Positions 16,312 to 24,505 of a stretch of DNA of 33,493 nucleotides are shown piece after piece. The notes under the pieces are model-generated. The model saw nothing but the letters and a program-made list of their open reading frames with translations. It was not told where the DNA came from and did not search any database. Where the stretch lies: NCBI GenBank assembly GCA_026414705.1, contig JAOAIM010000004.1:6417-39909 (forward strand). Reading direction: 5' to 3'. The position numbers and the translations under genes were made by a program. Source of the DNA: Verrucomicrobiia bacterium (GTDB lineage: Bacteria > Verrucomicrobiota > Verrucomicrobiia > Limisphaerales > JAOAIM01). Position 1 is the first letter of the stretch; each line of letters begins with the position of its first letter.

Positions 16312-17394
16312 TCAGCGCGTGGTCTCGGTTTTGGGTTTGGGCAACTCCCGGTTCAGGAGCAACCGCAATTCGCGGGTGTGGCCATCGTCGCGGGCGGAGA
16401 GGAGGATTTTTTCCTGCACGTGGGGCAGGGCACGGTTCATGGTTTCGACGAGCCATTGCTGGGTGAAAAGCGCGGGGTTGGCCTCAAAGAGCGGGCGCAG
16501 GCGCTGGAAGGTTTCGGCGTCGGAACGCACCGAGGCGATGAGGCGGCTGCGTTCGGCGCGGGCGGTTTCGAGCCGGCCGGCGGCGTCGGCTTCGGCGCGA
16601 CTGAGGGTCTGGCTGGCCTCGCTACGCGCCTCGTTGAGCAGGCGGTCGCGGTTTTGGCCGGCGGCGATGACGTTTTGAAAGGCCTGGGTGACCTGCCGGG
16701 GCGGGCGTGAGACGACGGAGCATTGTTCGACGACGATGCCGAGGTCGTGCGCGGCGATGAGTTGTTCGACGCGGCGGCGGACGGCTTCCTGAAATCCGAG
16801 CCGGTCGCGCGTGAGCAGATCGTCCACGGTGAAGCGCGCGGCGGTGGAGAGCAGCGCGTTGTCGAGGGCGCTTTGAATGGCGTTGGACGCGTTGAGAAAT
16901 CCGAACACGTAGCGGATGGGGTCCTGGATGCGGTAGCTGAGGGTGGCGCGGACGTGGACGATGTTGCCGTCGGCGGTCAGGGCGTAACTGTCCACGGCGG
17001 GGTTGAGCGAGGGCCCGGCGGGCGGTTCCTGGCCGAGGGCCTCCTGTTCGGGCGTTTGGGCGAACCAACCGACGCTCGAACGCACCTGTTGCAATTCGGT
17101 AATCGGCACGCGCACCACTTCATCAATCGGATACGGGAACGCCCAGTGGGCGCCGGCGCCAAGGAGGGCTTTTTCGCCCTCGCCCACCGGCCGACCGAAA
17201 CGCAGGAGGATGGCTTTTTCCTGCGGGCCGACGGTGAAGAAACCCGACAAAAGAAACACCGCGACCAGCACGACCATGACGATTTTGATGATCGCGAAGC
17301 TGCTGCGCAGGGCCTCGGCCAGCGCCTGCGAGCCGGCGTCCAGGCCGTCGGGGCGGCGCGGCGGCGGCGGTGCGATGAGGGTTTGCTGGCTCAT
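16312..17394 (-). CDS. hflK: SPFH/band 7 membrane protein, HflK-like
   Basis: HflK and HflC form a membrane ring that encloses and modulates the FtsH protease. This 360-residue protein has a Pro-rich N-terminal cytoplasmic segment, one membrane helix (about 34-53) and the SPFH start (VGPQEKAILLRFGRPV). A long Ala/Glu/Arg-rich helical stretch (RAEADAAGRLETARAERSR region) follows. ATG 17394 lies 4 bp after the hflC-like stop, so the two are coupled. The gene order hflC then hflK is the reverse of the usual hflKC. No ftsH gene is in the window, so assignment as HflK rests on sequence type and pairing. Confidence 0.82.
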   Translation of the reverse strand: MSQQTLIAPPPPRRPDGLDAGSQALAEALRSSFAIIKIVMVVLVAVFLLSGFFTVGPQEKAILLRFGRPVGEGEKALLGAGAHWAFPYPIDEVVRVPITELQQVRSSVGWFAQTPEQEALGQEPPAGPSLNPAVDSYALTADGNIVHVRATLSYRIQDPIRYVFGFLNASNAIQSALDNALLSTAARFTVDDLLTRDRLGFQEAVRRRVEQLIAAHDLGIVVEQCSVVSRPPRQVTQAFQNVIAAGQNRDRLLNEARSEASQTLSRAEADAAGRLETARAERSRLIASVRSDAETFQRLRPLFEANPALFTQQWLVETMNRALPHVQEKILLSARDDGHTRELRLLLNRELPKPKTETTR

Positions 17395-17398
17395 GGCT

Positions 17399-18304
17399 TC
17401 AGCGTCCGGGCGCGTTGGTCCAGAGGTTCTGGAACAGGTCAAACGGCGGGGTGCGCTGGTCGAAGATCAACGTGGTGCGTTCCTTGAGGGCGGCTTCGAG
17501 GGTTTCGAGGCGCAGGAGGAAATTGGCCAGTTCGGGATTTTGCTGGAACACGGCGAGCGTCTGAGCGGCGACGGCCTCGCCCTCGCCCCGGATGCGGCGC
17601 GCTTCGGCCTCGGCGGCGGAGAGCAACTCGGCGGCGGCGCGCTCGGCGGCGGAGCGAATGCGCGCCGCCTCGGCCTGGCCCTCGGATTCGAGCTGGTCGG
17701 CGAGCACCTTGCGTTCGGAGGTCATGCGCTCGAAGACGGTCTGCGTGACGCTTTCGGGCAGGCCGAGTTTTTTGATGCCGAGGAATTCGATGCTCAGACC
17801 GCAGTCGTTGGTTTGAAGTTGCGCGCGCACCTGGGCGAGGATTTCAGCCTCGATCTGATCAAATTTGAGCGCCGCCGGGTCGGCATTGACGAAGTCGCCG
17901 AGCGGATGGCGTCCGACGACGGCGCTTTTGGCACTGCGAAGGATGTTTTCGAGCATGCGCTCGGCAGCGGGCACCGAGCCGCCGGCGAATTTGGGAAAGA
18001 AGGTCTGCGGGTCGGTGATGCGCCAGCCGACGTAAACCATCGTGAGCAGCGGGTTGTTGTCGGCGGTGAGGTCTTCGGTGAACTTGTCCTCGAAGTTCTG
18101 GATGCGGCGGTCGAACTTGTAAACCTTTTGAATCGGCCAGGGCCATTTGAGGTAGAGGTTCGGCTCCAGAATCTGGCGGGTGGGCCGTCCGAAGGTGGTG
18201 ACGACGGCGATTTCGGTCTGGCGCACCTGGAAGGTGAAGAGCAGGAGCGCGAAGATCAGGATCAGCAACGCGCCAATCAGAACGGTGAGGACGTTTCGTT
18301 TCAT
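17399..18304 (-). CDS. hflC: SPFH/band 7 membrane protein, HflC-like
   Basis: The 301-residue protein has a single N-terminal membrane helix (about 5-25), then an SPFH domain beginning with the family pattern TEIAVVTTFGRPTR and LYLKWPWPIQKVYKFDRR. A coiled-coil stretch rich in Ala, Glu and Arg (about 205-255) follows. The IEFLGIKKLGLPESVTQ segment is typical of HflC proteins. Its ATG overlaps the stop of the large SPFH gene by 4 bp and its stop lies 4 bp before the hflK-like start, so three SPFH genes are translated in series. The role is inferred as part of a membrane ring of SPFH subunits. Confidence 0.85.
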   Translation of the reverse strand: MKRNVLTVLIGALLILIFALLLFTFQVRQTEIAVVTTFGRPTRQILEPNLYLKWPWPIQKVYKFDRRIQNFEDKFTEDLTADNNPLLTMVYVGWRITDPQTFFPKFAGGSVPAAERMLENILRSAKSAVVGRHPLGDFVNADPAALKFDQIEAEILAQVRAQLQTNDCGLSIEFLGIKKLGLPESVTQTVFERMTSERKVLADQLESEGQAEAARIRSAAERAAAELLSAAEAEARRIRGEGEAVAAQTLAVFQQNPELANFLLRLETLEAALKERTTLIFDQRTPPFDLFQNLWTNAPGR

Positions 18305-20193
18305 GGCTTGGTGGGCGGCTTCACGGCCGCGGAGATGCGTTGGAAATATTCCTCGTCGAGCCGCTGTTGGAGGTCGTAGGTGATGACGTCCTGGGTGTTG
18401 GTGGTGAGCAGGATGTATTTGCGGGCCGGGGCCGTGGCGGCGGCAAACATCTGCGCGTAGGCCCGCTGCTGATACACCGAGGGGGCGGCGCGGAAGGCCG
18501 GCAGTTGATTGGTGAAGGCGGCGGCGCGGGCCAGCGCGGTTTGCTCCAACTGCAACCGGTCGGCCTCGGCGCGATTGGTCAGCGCGAAACTCTGCGCGGC
18601 GGCGAGCGTGTTGGTGCGGATTTCATGGGCGCGGGCTTCGAGGATTTTGGCCTCCTTTTTGTGCCGGGCGCCGACGACCTTTTCGTATTCGGGCGCGACC
18701 TTGACCGGCGGATGGATGCCCTGCAGACCGACGAAGAGGATTTCGACGCCGAGTTGGAACTGGTCGGCGGCGCGCTGGATGCGCTGGCGCAACGCCCGGG
18801 CCGCCTCCAGCCGCGCGCGCGACATGATCTCGTTGAGGTCGGCGCTGACCAGGTAACGAACGATCTCGCGCGTGGCCACCTGCTGAAGCAGCGCGTTGGC
18901 GTCCTCGTGGCGATAGGCCCAGTCGCGCAGAGAACGGATGCGATATTGAACGGGGATGTTGACGGTGACGAGGCTCACGGGGGGCACTTTGCGCCCGGTC
19001 GGCTCGGGGGTCTCGGCGCGGGGCGTCTCGCGGTTGGCGACGATGAAGTTGTCCTCTTTGCCGTGCGGGATGGTCCAGACGACCGTGCGTTCCTCGGCGT
19101 GTTCCTTGTGCTCCTCCGGCTCGAAACCGATGTGCAGGGTGTGGATTTCAGCGGTGCGGACGCGGTGCACGCGGTCCAACGGCCAGGGCCATTTGAGGTG
19201 CAGGCCCGGTTCGAGCACCTCGCGTCCCGGCACGGGCCGACCGAAGCGTTCGAGCAACGCCTGTTCGCCCGGTTCAATGACGACGAAGCAGGTCGCGAGC
19301 AGCAGCACCCCCAGTTGCAGGAGCAGCAACCAGCCGAGCGCGCGCTCGAAGAAGCGGTAAAACCAGGTTTCCGAAACCTTGAAGCCGAACTGGTAATCGA
19401 GCGCCTGGGCGGCGGTGGTCACGAGCGTTTCGGGTTGCGCGAGCACGCCCACGACGCGGTTTTCATAGAGCGGGCGGGCGACCTGACCCTTGACGCGCGG
19501 GCGGTAGATTTCCAGCACCAGATTCAGGAGCGTCTCGAGCGCCAGCAGCCCCAACAACACGCACAGGCCGCGCGCCAGATACAGATCGGCGCGCGGAAAT
19601 TCCGTACGCACAGCGGCGATCCCCAGCGCCGTCAGCAAACACAAATACGCGCCCAGCAGCAGCCAGTTCGCGCCCGGGCGCAACAGGCGATGGTCTTCCA
19701 GCCGGGCGAGCGTGGCCGAGAAGCGGCCCAACAGGAACAGCACCAGGGCGAACAGGCCAAAGAGCGAAAGCGCCAGCAGTTCCTGGCGCATCGGCGGTGG
19801 GGCGGGCAGCCCGGCCAGCTCGCGCCAGGCCAGCACCGCGCCGCCACCCTGGAGCACCAACAGCAGGATCGAGAAAATCGGCACGAACCACTTTTCAAAC
19901 TGCTGTCGCGCGCGGGCGGCGGGGAACAGTTCCACCTCGGTGGTCTCGAACAAGGCGGCGCTGCCCTTGGCCCGGGCCATTTCCTCGAGTTCGATGCGCT
20001 CGAGTCGTTCGTTGGTTTCGAGTCGCATCTGAAACCAGCTCACCAGGGCCACCAGCGTGCCCACGCCCAAGAACAGCGCGGTGACCTGTCCGGCCAGCGA
20101 GCCGTCGTGGCGCGCCACGGCGAAACCCGCCGCCGCCACCGCCAGCAGCGCCAGCAGGTTCAGCAGCCCGGTGCGTTGGATGTTGCGGTCCAT
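18301..20193 (-). CDS. Large SPFH protein with a multi-helix N-terminal membrane domain
   Basis: The 630-residue protein is about twice the length of HflK or HflC. Six hydrophobic helices (about 8-27, 36-53, 103-123, 137-157, 174-195, 206-228) precede a seventh (about 286-305) that leads into the SPFH domain (PGEQALLERFGRPV, then LHLKWPWPLDRVHRV). A charged His/Glu insertion (EPEEHKEHAEE, about 358-368) sits in the SPFH region, and a coiled coil (about 530-570) precedes the C-terminus. Thus a polytopic domain of unknown kind is fused to an HflK-like module. Start ATG 20193; the stop overlaps the hflC-like ATG. Function probably involves membrane organisation or protease control with its two SPFH neighbours. 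Confidence 0.82.
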   Translation of the reverse strand: MDRNIQRTGLLNLLALLAVAAAGFAVARHDGSLAGQVTALFLGVGTLVALVSWFQMRLETNERLERIELEEMARAKGSAALFETTEVELFPAARARQQFEKWFVPIFSILLLVLQGGGAVLAWRELAGLPAPPPMRQELLALSLFGLFALVLFLLGRFSATLARLEDHRLLRPGANWLLLGAYLCLLTALGIAAVRTEFPRADLYLARGLCVLLGLLALETLLNLVLEIYRPRVKGQVARPLYENRVVGVLAQPETLVTTAAQALDYQFGFKVSETWFYRFFERALGWLLLLQLGVLLLATCFVVIEPGEQALLERFGRPVPGREVLEPGLHLKWPWPLDRVHRVRTAEIHTLHIGFEPEEHKEHAEERTVVWTIPHGKEDNFIVANRETPRAETPEPTGRKVPPVSLVTVNIPVQYRIRSLRDWAYRHEDANALLQQVATREIVRYLVSADLNEIMSRARLEAARALRQRIQRAADQFQLGVEILFVGLQGIHPPVKVAPEYEKVVGARHKKEAKILEARAHEIRTNTLAAAQSFALTNRAEADRLQLEQTALARAAAFTNQLPAFRAAPSVYQQRAYAQMFAAATAPARKYILLTTNTQDVITYDLQQRLDEEYFQRISAAVKPPTKP

Positions 20194-20197
20194 GGTT

Positions 20198-20242
20198 CGG
20201 GATCAGACTGATCCGACGGATCAGGCCAGTTCGCCTGATTCC
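20198..20242. repeat. Palindromic short repeat between permease and SPFH gene
   Basis: The 49-bp spacer holds two adjacent inverted repeats: GGATCAG (20200-20206)/CTGATCC (20208-20214) with a 1-nt centre, and ATCAGGC (20220-20226)/GCCTGAT (20233-20239) with a 6-nt loop. The core TCAGACTGATC (20203-20213) recurs at 22445-22455 at another gene's end. It could be an mRNA hairpin that tunes expression between the two genes, or a member of a dispersed repeat family. Confidence 0.6.
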
Positions 20243-21217
20243 TCAACTCAACTCCCGTTCCTCAAACAGTGCCACGGCCACGGCCAGTGCCGCGCCCACG
20301 TAAGCGACCACGTAGGCAAACGCCCTGGCCACATAGGTCCAGTGGAACACGCTCCGACCGGTCTCCAGGGCGTCGGCCAGCCAGAAGTTTTGCCAGTTGG
20401 GAATCAGCGTGTAAAGCACCCGCGCCCAAATCGGCCCGCCGCCATCGAGCGTGCCGCCGAACCGCGAATAGAGGTAATCGGAAATCAGCCCGATCAGAAA
20501 AAACGCCGAGCAAATTGCCAGCGTCGCAATCATGTCAAAGCGCGTGGAGCAGGCCAGCGCCAGCGCCGCCAAAATCCACACTGCAAACAATATCAACACG
20601 GCCGCCGGCACCAACCGCCAGTCCACCTCGGCCATTTGGCCAACGGTCTGTTTTTGCTCCGTGAACTGAAAAATGATCGCCGCCGCCAGCGTGACGGTGA
20701 TCGCCAGACCGAACACCGTGTCGCTCACAAACGGACGCCGCAGAAAGAAGTTGCTGAACCCGCCCAGCGCGTAAGCCGTCGCCACGCCCGCGGTGAAGAT
20801 CCCGATGGCTGCCAGGTCGGTTTCGCCGTAGGCGTCAAACGTCATCCGGCTGGCGATGAGCGCCGCCACCAGGTTCACGTAGGTCAGCAGCGTCAGCGCC
20901 GCGATCAGGCCGGTGTATTTGGCCAGCAGAAAACGCGCGCGCCCGACCGGCTTGGACAACGCGGCCAGCGCCGTGCCGCTGCGGAGTTCGCGCGCCAGGG
21001 AAGCCGACGAACTCAACACCGCCCCGAGCAACCCCGCCAGGAGCATCACCGCCAGCACGCTGTTTTTCACCAGCTTCGGCTCGTCGCCGAACGCGAAGTA
21101 ATAGGGTGTGGCCAGGAAAATCTCGAAGCTCGCCGAGGCGGTCATGAGCAACAGGAAAACCGGCTGGCGCACCAGTTCCATGAAGGCGTTGGCTGCGATG
21201 GTGATGAACTGTCGCAT
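20243..21217 (-). CDS. ABC-2-type transporter permease
   Basis: The 324-residue protein has an N-terminal segment ending in one helix (FMELVRQPVFLLLMTAS), a soluble loop, and about five further hydrophobic helices. The sequence ALSKPVGRARFLLAKYTGL after the second helix is characteristic of ABC-2-type permeases of the kind that work with a separate ATPase. No ATP-binding subunit lies next to it: the upstream neighbour is the divergent DUF72 gene and the downstream ones are SPFH genes. ATG 21217 is chosen because the conserved N-terminus begins there. It is the first gene of the five-gene minus-strand array ending with the P-type ATPase. Confidence 0.78.
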   Translation of the reverse strand: MRQFITIAANAFMELVRQPVFLLLMTASASFEIFLATPYYFAFGDEPKLVKNSVLAVMLLAGLLGAVLSSSASLARELRSGTALAALSKPVGRARFLLAKYTGLIAALTLLTYVNLVAALIASRMTFDAYGETDLAAIGIFTAGVATAYALGGFSNFFLRRPFVSDTVFGLAITVTLAAAIIFQFTEQKQTVGQMAEVDWRLVPAAVLILFAVWILAALALACSTRFDMIATLAICSAFFLIGLISDYLYSRFGGTLDGGGPIWARVLYTLIPNWQNFWLADALETGRSVFHWTYVARAFAYVVAYVGAALAVAVALFEERELS

Positions 21218-21408
21218 GACCGCTCGCTGTATTCTGCCCGAAGGGTAAGCGCTGGGTCGGCGGTTGCAATCGGTTTCGCCGCCCCGACCCGATGCCGCGC
21301 CGTCAAGCACGCCCCGAGGCACCGCCGGGCCGGGCGCTCCAGTCGCCGCGGTCGGACGCCGTCGGGTGCGGCGTTGACGCGAACGCGGCCGCGGCGCAGC
21401 TTCGCCGC

Positions 21409-22410
21409 GTGCCGTTTGATCGGGAACGCCTCCGGCAACACGCCGCGGCGCTGGCCGCGCGCGGGGTGTTTTTGGGCACGTCGAGCTGGAAATACGAAGG
21501 CTGGCTGGGCCAGCTTTACACGCCCGAACGCTACGCCTGGCGCGGGCGCGTGGCCACCAGCCGTTTTCAGCGCGAGTGCCTGCGCGAATACGCCGAGGTT
21601 TTCAAAACCGTGTGCGTGGACGCCGCCTACTACGACTTCCCGCGCGCCGAGTCGCTCCAACGGCTCGCCGACGCCGTGCCGGAGGACTTTCAGTTCGGGT
21701 TCAAGGTGACCGATGCCATCACGATTAAAAAGTTTCCCAACCTCGACCGCTTCGGCGACCGCGCGGGCAAACCGAATCCGGATTTTCTCAATGCCGACCT
21801 GTTTGCGACGGCGTTTCTGCACCCGTGCGAGACGATCCGGCCCAGGGTGGGCGTGTTGATTTTTGAATTCTCGCGGTTCTGGCCGTCCGACTACGCGCAG
21901 GGTCGTGAGTTTGTGGCGGAGTTGGAATCGTTTCTGGCGAAGCTGCCCGCCGGCTGGCCGTATGCGGTGGAATTGCGCAATCGCCACTGGTTGCGGCCCG
22001 AATACTTCGCCTGCCTGGCGCGGCATCGCGTCGCGCACGTGTTCAACTCCTGGGAAGCGATGCCGCCGGTGAGCGAGCAGATGGCGTTGCCGGGCAGTCG
22101 CACGCATCCGGAGCTGGTGGTGGCGCGATTTCTCCTGCGGCCCGGACGACGCTACGAGGAGGCGGTGAAGATGTTCGAGCCTTACGCGAGCGTGAAAGAC
22201 CCGAACCCGGAGGCGCGCGCGGCGGGGGCGGCACTGATTGCCGAAGGGCTGGCCGCCAACGCGGGCGCGGATCAGAGCGGCGGCGCGCGACGGCGCACGT
22301 TCATCTTCGTGAACAACCGCATGGAGGGCAACGCGCTGGAGACGATCGAGGCGATGATCGCGGCGGTGGACCCGGAGCGGCTGGCGAGCGGGGTTCAGGC
22401 GCGATGGTGA
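21409..22410 (+). CDS. DUF72 (YecE-like) family protein
   Basis: The protein (333 residues from GTG 21409) has a TIM-barrel-like DUF72 signature: GTSSWKYEGW near the N-terminus (23-32), the FQFGFKVTDAITI segment, the PYAVELRNRHW motif and a C-terminal FIFVNNRMEGNA motif. The frame is open back to ATG 21292, but that extra 39 residues is low-complexity and runs toward the divergent permease gene, so the later GTG is preferred. DUF72 proteins are widespread and their reaction is not established. Convergent with the downstream membrane-protein gene, 43 bp away. Confidence 0.83.
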   Translation: MPFDRERLRQHAAALAARGVFLGTSSWKYEGWLGQLYTPERYAWRGRVATSRFQRECLREYAEVFKTVCVDAAYYDFPRAESLQRLADAVPEDFQFGFKVTDAITIKKFPNLDRFGDRAGKPNPDFLNADLFATAFLHPCETIRPRVGVLIFEFSRFWPSDYAQGREFVAELESFLAKLPAGWPYAVELRNRHWLRPEYFACLARHRVAHVFNSWEAMPPVSEQMALPGSRTHPELVVARFLLRPGRRYEEAVKMFEPYASVKDPNPEARAAGAALIAEGLAANAGADQSGGARRRTFIFVNNRMEGNALETIEAMIAAVDPERLASGVQARW

Positions 22411-22444
22411 GCGCCGAGGCCTGCGGCGCGGCGCGCGCGCCGGG

Positions 22445-22455
22445 TCAGACTGATC
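22445..22455. repeat. Second copy of the TCAGACTGATC core repeat
   Basis: The 11-mer is identical to 20203-20213. Here it spans the stop codon of the minus-strand gene ending at 22454, in the short spacer between two convergent genes, and is followed by more hexamer-like sequence (CAGTTC, TCCGAT, CGGTCG). Confidence 0.45.
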
Positions 22456-23167
22456 AGTTCGCTCCGTCCGATCGGTCGGGCGGCGCCGGCGGTTTCGGCG
22501 CGCGAGTTGCAGCGGCCAGCCAGAGCACCGGAGCGGCCATGAGCAGCCACGCCAGCAGAAACAGCGGCCAGGGAAATCGCTGCGGCAGCACCGCGCGCAC
22601 GGCGTCCAGACCCTGATGCGCCACGCGGAGCGTGTCGGCCATGAAAACATAAAGCGCCAGCGCCACGCCCGCGGCGCACGCGGCCCACGGCAGCCAGCCC
22701 GGCAGCGGCAGCGGGCGCGTCGGCTCGCGTTGCGTGGCAAGCGTACCCCAGAGAATCATCAGCAGGGCGATGAGCATCGGCGCGAGCACCGGCCCCCACC
22801 ACGGCAACGGGATCAAGAACAGCACGTCCCAGTCGAGCAGGGATCGTGGCCAGCCGGTGATAACCTTCAGCGAGGCGTAATACGCGATGTCCCAGACGCC
22901 AAATGCCACCAGGGTGTAACCCCAGCGCGTGCGCGCATTGCATCCGGCCAGCGCGCCCACGGTCAGCAACATGACCAGCGTGGCCAGTTCACGCGCCAGT
23001 TCCACCTGCGGGATCAAACCCACGATGGGCAACGGGTCGGGTTGCCAGGGTTCAAGCCGGCCCACCAACGTGCGCAGGTAATAGACCACGGCGGCCTCCA
23101 GCCACGCCATCGCCAGCGCAAACGCCACCACGATCCACCAACGTCGCCAGGAGTTGCCCGGTTTCAT
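22454..23167 (-). CDS. Unknown 6-TM membrane protein
   Basis: The 237-residue protein has about six hydrophobic helices (9-30, 59-76, 83-100, 112-140, 158-178, 199-220). Aromatic-rich stretches WDIAYYASLKVITGWP and LIPLPWWGPVLAP are probably a conserved family core, but I cannot name a function. ATG 23167 begins 13 bp after the stop of the oxidoreductase gene, so the two are likely cotranscribed. The frame continues upstream, but that part overlaps the oxidoreductase coding region and is a shadow. Confidence 0.72.
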   Translation of the reverse strand: MKPGNSWRRWWIVVAFALAMAWLEAAVVYYLRTLVGRLEPWQPDPLPIVGLIPQVELARELATLVMLLTVGALAGCNARTRWGYTLVAFGVWDIAYYASLKVITGWPRSLLDWDVLFLIPLPWWGPVLAPMLIALLMILWGTLATQREPTRPLPLPGWLPWAACAAGVALALYVFMADTLRVAHQGLDAVRAVLPQRFPWPLFLLAWLLMAAPVLWLAAATRAPKPPAPPDRSDGAN

Positions 23168-23180
23168 GCGCAGGAGCCGT

Positions 23181-24233
23181 TCAATCCGATTCCGCCACCG
23201 GCTCGAACGGTCGGATGAGGATTTTGCCCAGCGCCTGACGCCCGCGCAATCGGGCGAAGGCTTCCGGCGCGCGCTCCAGCGGAAAGACCGAGTCCACGAC
23301 CGGCTTGAGCCGGCCACTGGCCGCCCATGCCAGCGTGGCTTCAAAATCCGCGCGACTGCGCCCGTAACTGCCAACAAGGCGGTGCTCCCGGACAAAGAGC
23401 GACCAGACGTTCAAGCGAATCTCGCGTCCGGCGGTGGCGCCGCAGGTGACAATTGTGCCCCCGCGCGCCAGGCACTCGAAACATTTCAACAGCGTCTCGC
23501 CACCGACGTGTTCGATCACCAGGTCCACGCCGCGGCGACCGGTGAGTTGCCGCACCTGCCGCGGCCAGTCCGGGTCATTGGCATCCAGCGCCTGTTCGGC
23601 GCCAAGTTCCCGGGCCAGCGCGCGTTTGGCCTCGGTCGAGCCGGTGCTCAGCACCCGCGCGCCGAGCTGTCGGGCGATTTGGATCGCGGCCGAGCCGACG
23701 CCGCTGGCGCCGGCGATGACCAGCACCCAGTCACCGGGCCGGACGCTGGCGCGTCGGGTGAGCATGTGCATGGCGGTGCTGCCGGCGAGGGTGAGCGCCG
23801 CGCTGGTCTCAAAGTCCACCCCTTTGGGCAGGCGCGCCAGGGCGCGCGCGGGCGCCGCGACCAGTTCGGCAAAGCCGCCGTCGCGCGTGACGCCGAACAA
23901 CTCGCCCTGAAGACAGAGCGATTCATCGCCGCGCCGGCAGAATTCGCATTCGCCGCAAAAGAGGTTGGACTGCACGGCCACCGCGTCACCCACGCGCCAG
24001 TCGCGCACGTCCGGGCCGAGGGCGGCAATGACACCGGCAATTTCGCTGCCGGGGATGCGCGGCAGGGCAATGGGCACGGGCAGCCCGCCGGACTCGACCC
24101 AAAGGTCGAGGTGGTTGAGGCCGCAGGCTTGCACGCGCACGAGCACCTCGCCCGGACCGGGCTTTGGGTCGGGCACGTCCCGCAGTTCAAATCGTCCGGG
24201 CGCGCCGTGGGCGAGCAGTTGGAGCGCTTTCAT
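23181..24233 (-). CDS. Zinc-containing MDR family NAD(P)-dependent alcohol dehydrogenase/quinone reductase
   Basis: The 350-residue protein has the GroES-like N-terminal domain and a Rossmann domain with GASGVGSAA (175-183). Four cysteines in CGECEFCRRGDESLC (C93, C96, C99, C107) form the structural zinc lobe. The catalytic zinc ligands of classical alcohol dehydrogenases appear absent: the Cys position reads Asn in GLNHLDLW, and the GHE motif reads GSE at 62-64. This points to a quinone-reductase-like or other non-classical MDR reductase. Substrate unknown. ATG 24233 begins with the usual MKALQLL strand; upstream is repeat-rich DNA. Confidence 0.87.
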   Translation of the reverse strand: MKALQLLAHGAPGRFELRDVPDPKPGPGEVLVRVQACGLNHLDLWVESGGLPVPIALPRIPGSEIAGVIAALGPDVRDWRVGDAVAVQSNLFCGECEFCRRGDESLCLQGELFGVTRDGGFAELVAAPARALARLPKGVDFETSAALTLAGSTAMHMLTRRASVRPGDWVLVIAGASGVGSAAIQIARQLGARVLSTGSTEAKRALARELGAEQALDANDPDWPRQVRQLTGRRGVDLVIEHVGGETLLKCFECLARGGTIVTCGATAGREIRLNVWSLFVREHRLVGSYGRSRADFEATLAWAASGRLKPVVDSVFPLERAPEAFARLRGRQALGKILIRPFEPVAESD

Positions 24234-24310
24234 GCGGTGAAGGTAGCGATGCGCCCGGCTTTGGCGGAGCCAAATCGCGGCAGGGCAACGGGCGTGGAGC
24301 GCTCGGGCAT

Positions 24311-24370
24311 GGAGCGTCAGAGCGTGGAGCGTGGGCGCGTGGCGCCGATTGGCAATCTTGCTGAGCCGCC
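24311..24370 (+). repeat. Dispersed repeat module C, copy 1
   Basis: This 60-nt segment, with core GGCGCCGATTGGCAAT, matches the reverse complement of 28859-28917 at about 52 of 60 positions by eye. It follows a stretch of short direct repeats built on GCGTGGAGCG (about 24291-24330). It lies upstream of the oxidoreductase gene in non-coding DNA. Confidence 0.7.
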
Positions 24371-24412
24371 GACTGGCAGTCGGCAAAGCCCAAGCGGTGA
24401 TACCATCGCACC

Positions 24413-24454
24413 GAACTTTGAACCTCGAACCTCGAACTTTGAACTTGGAACAGC
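24413..24454 (+). repeat. Heptamer tandem array, six units (module A)
   Basis: Six consecutive 7-nt units of the form GAACNNN (GAACTTT, GAACCTC, GAACCTC, GAACTTT, GAACTTG, GAACAGC) run without interruption. The related arrays at 24642, 28688 and 29702 use the unit GAACATC or its reverse complement. Confidence 0.85.
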
Positions 24455-24505
24455 AGCGTGCGTGAGCGCTGCGGCCTCATGCACGCAACCGGCGGCTTGG
24501 CCAAC

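Noticed and set aside
14256-16466. A 736-residue open frame on the + strand
   Set aside because: Antisense shadow of the P-type ATPase gene, which has all catalytic motifs on the minus strand.
18340-20211. A 623-residue open frame on the + strand
   Set aside because: Antisense shadow of the SPFH fusion gene; Gln/Arg/Gly-rich and without domain signatures.
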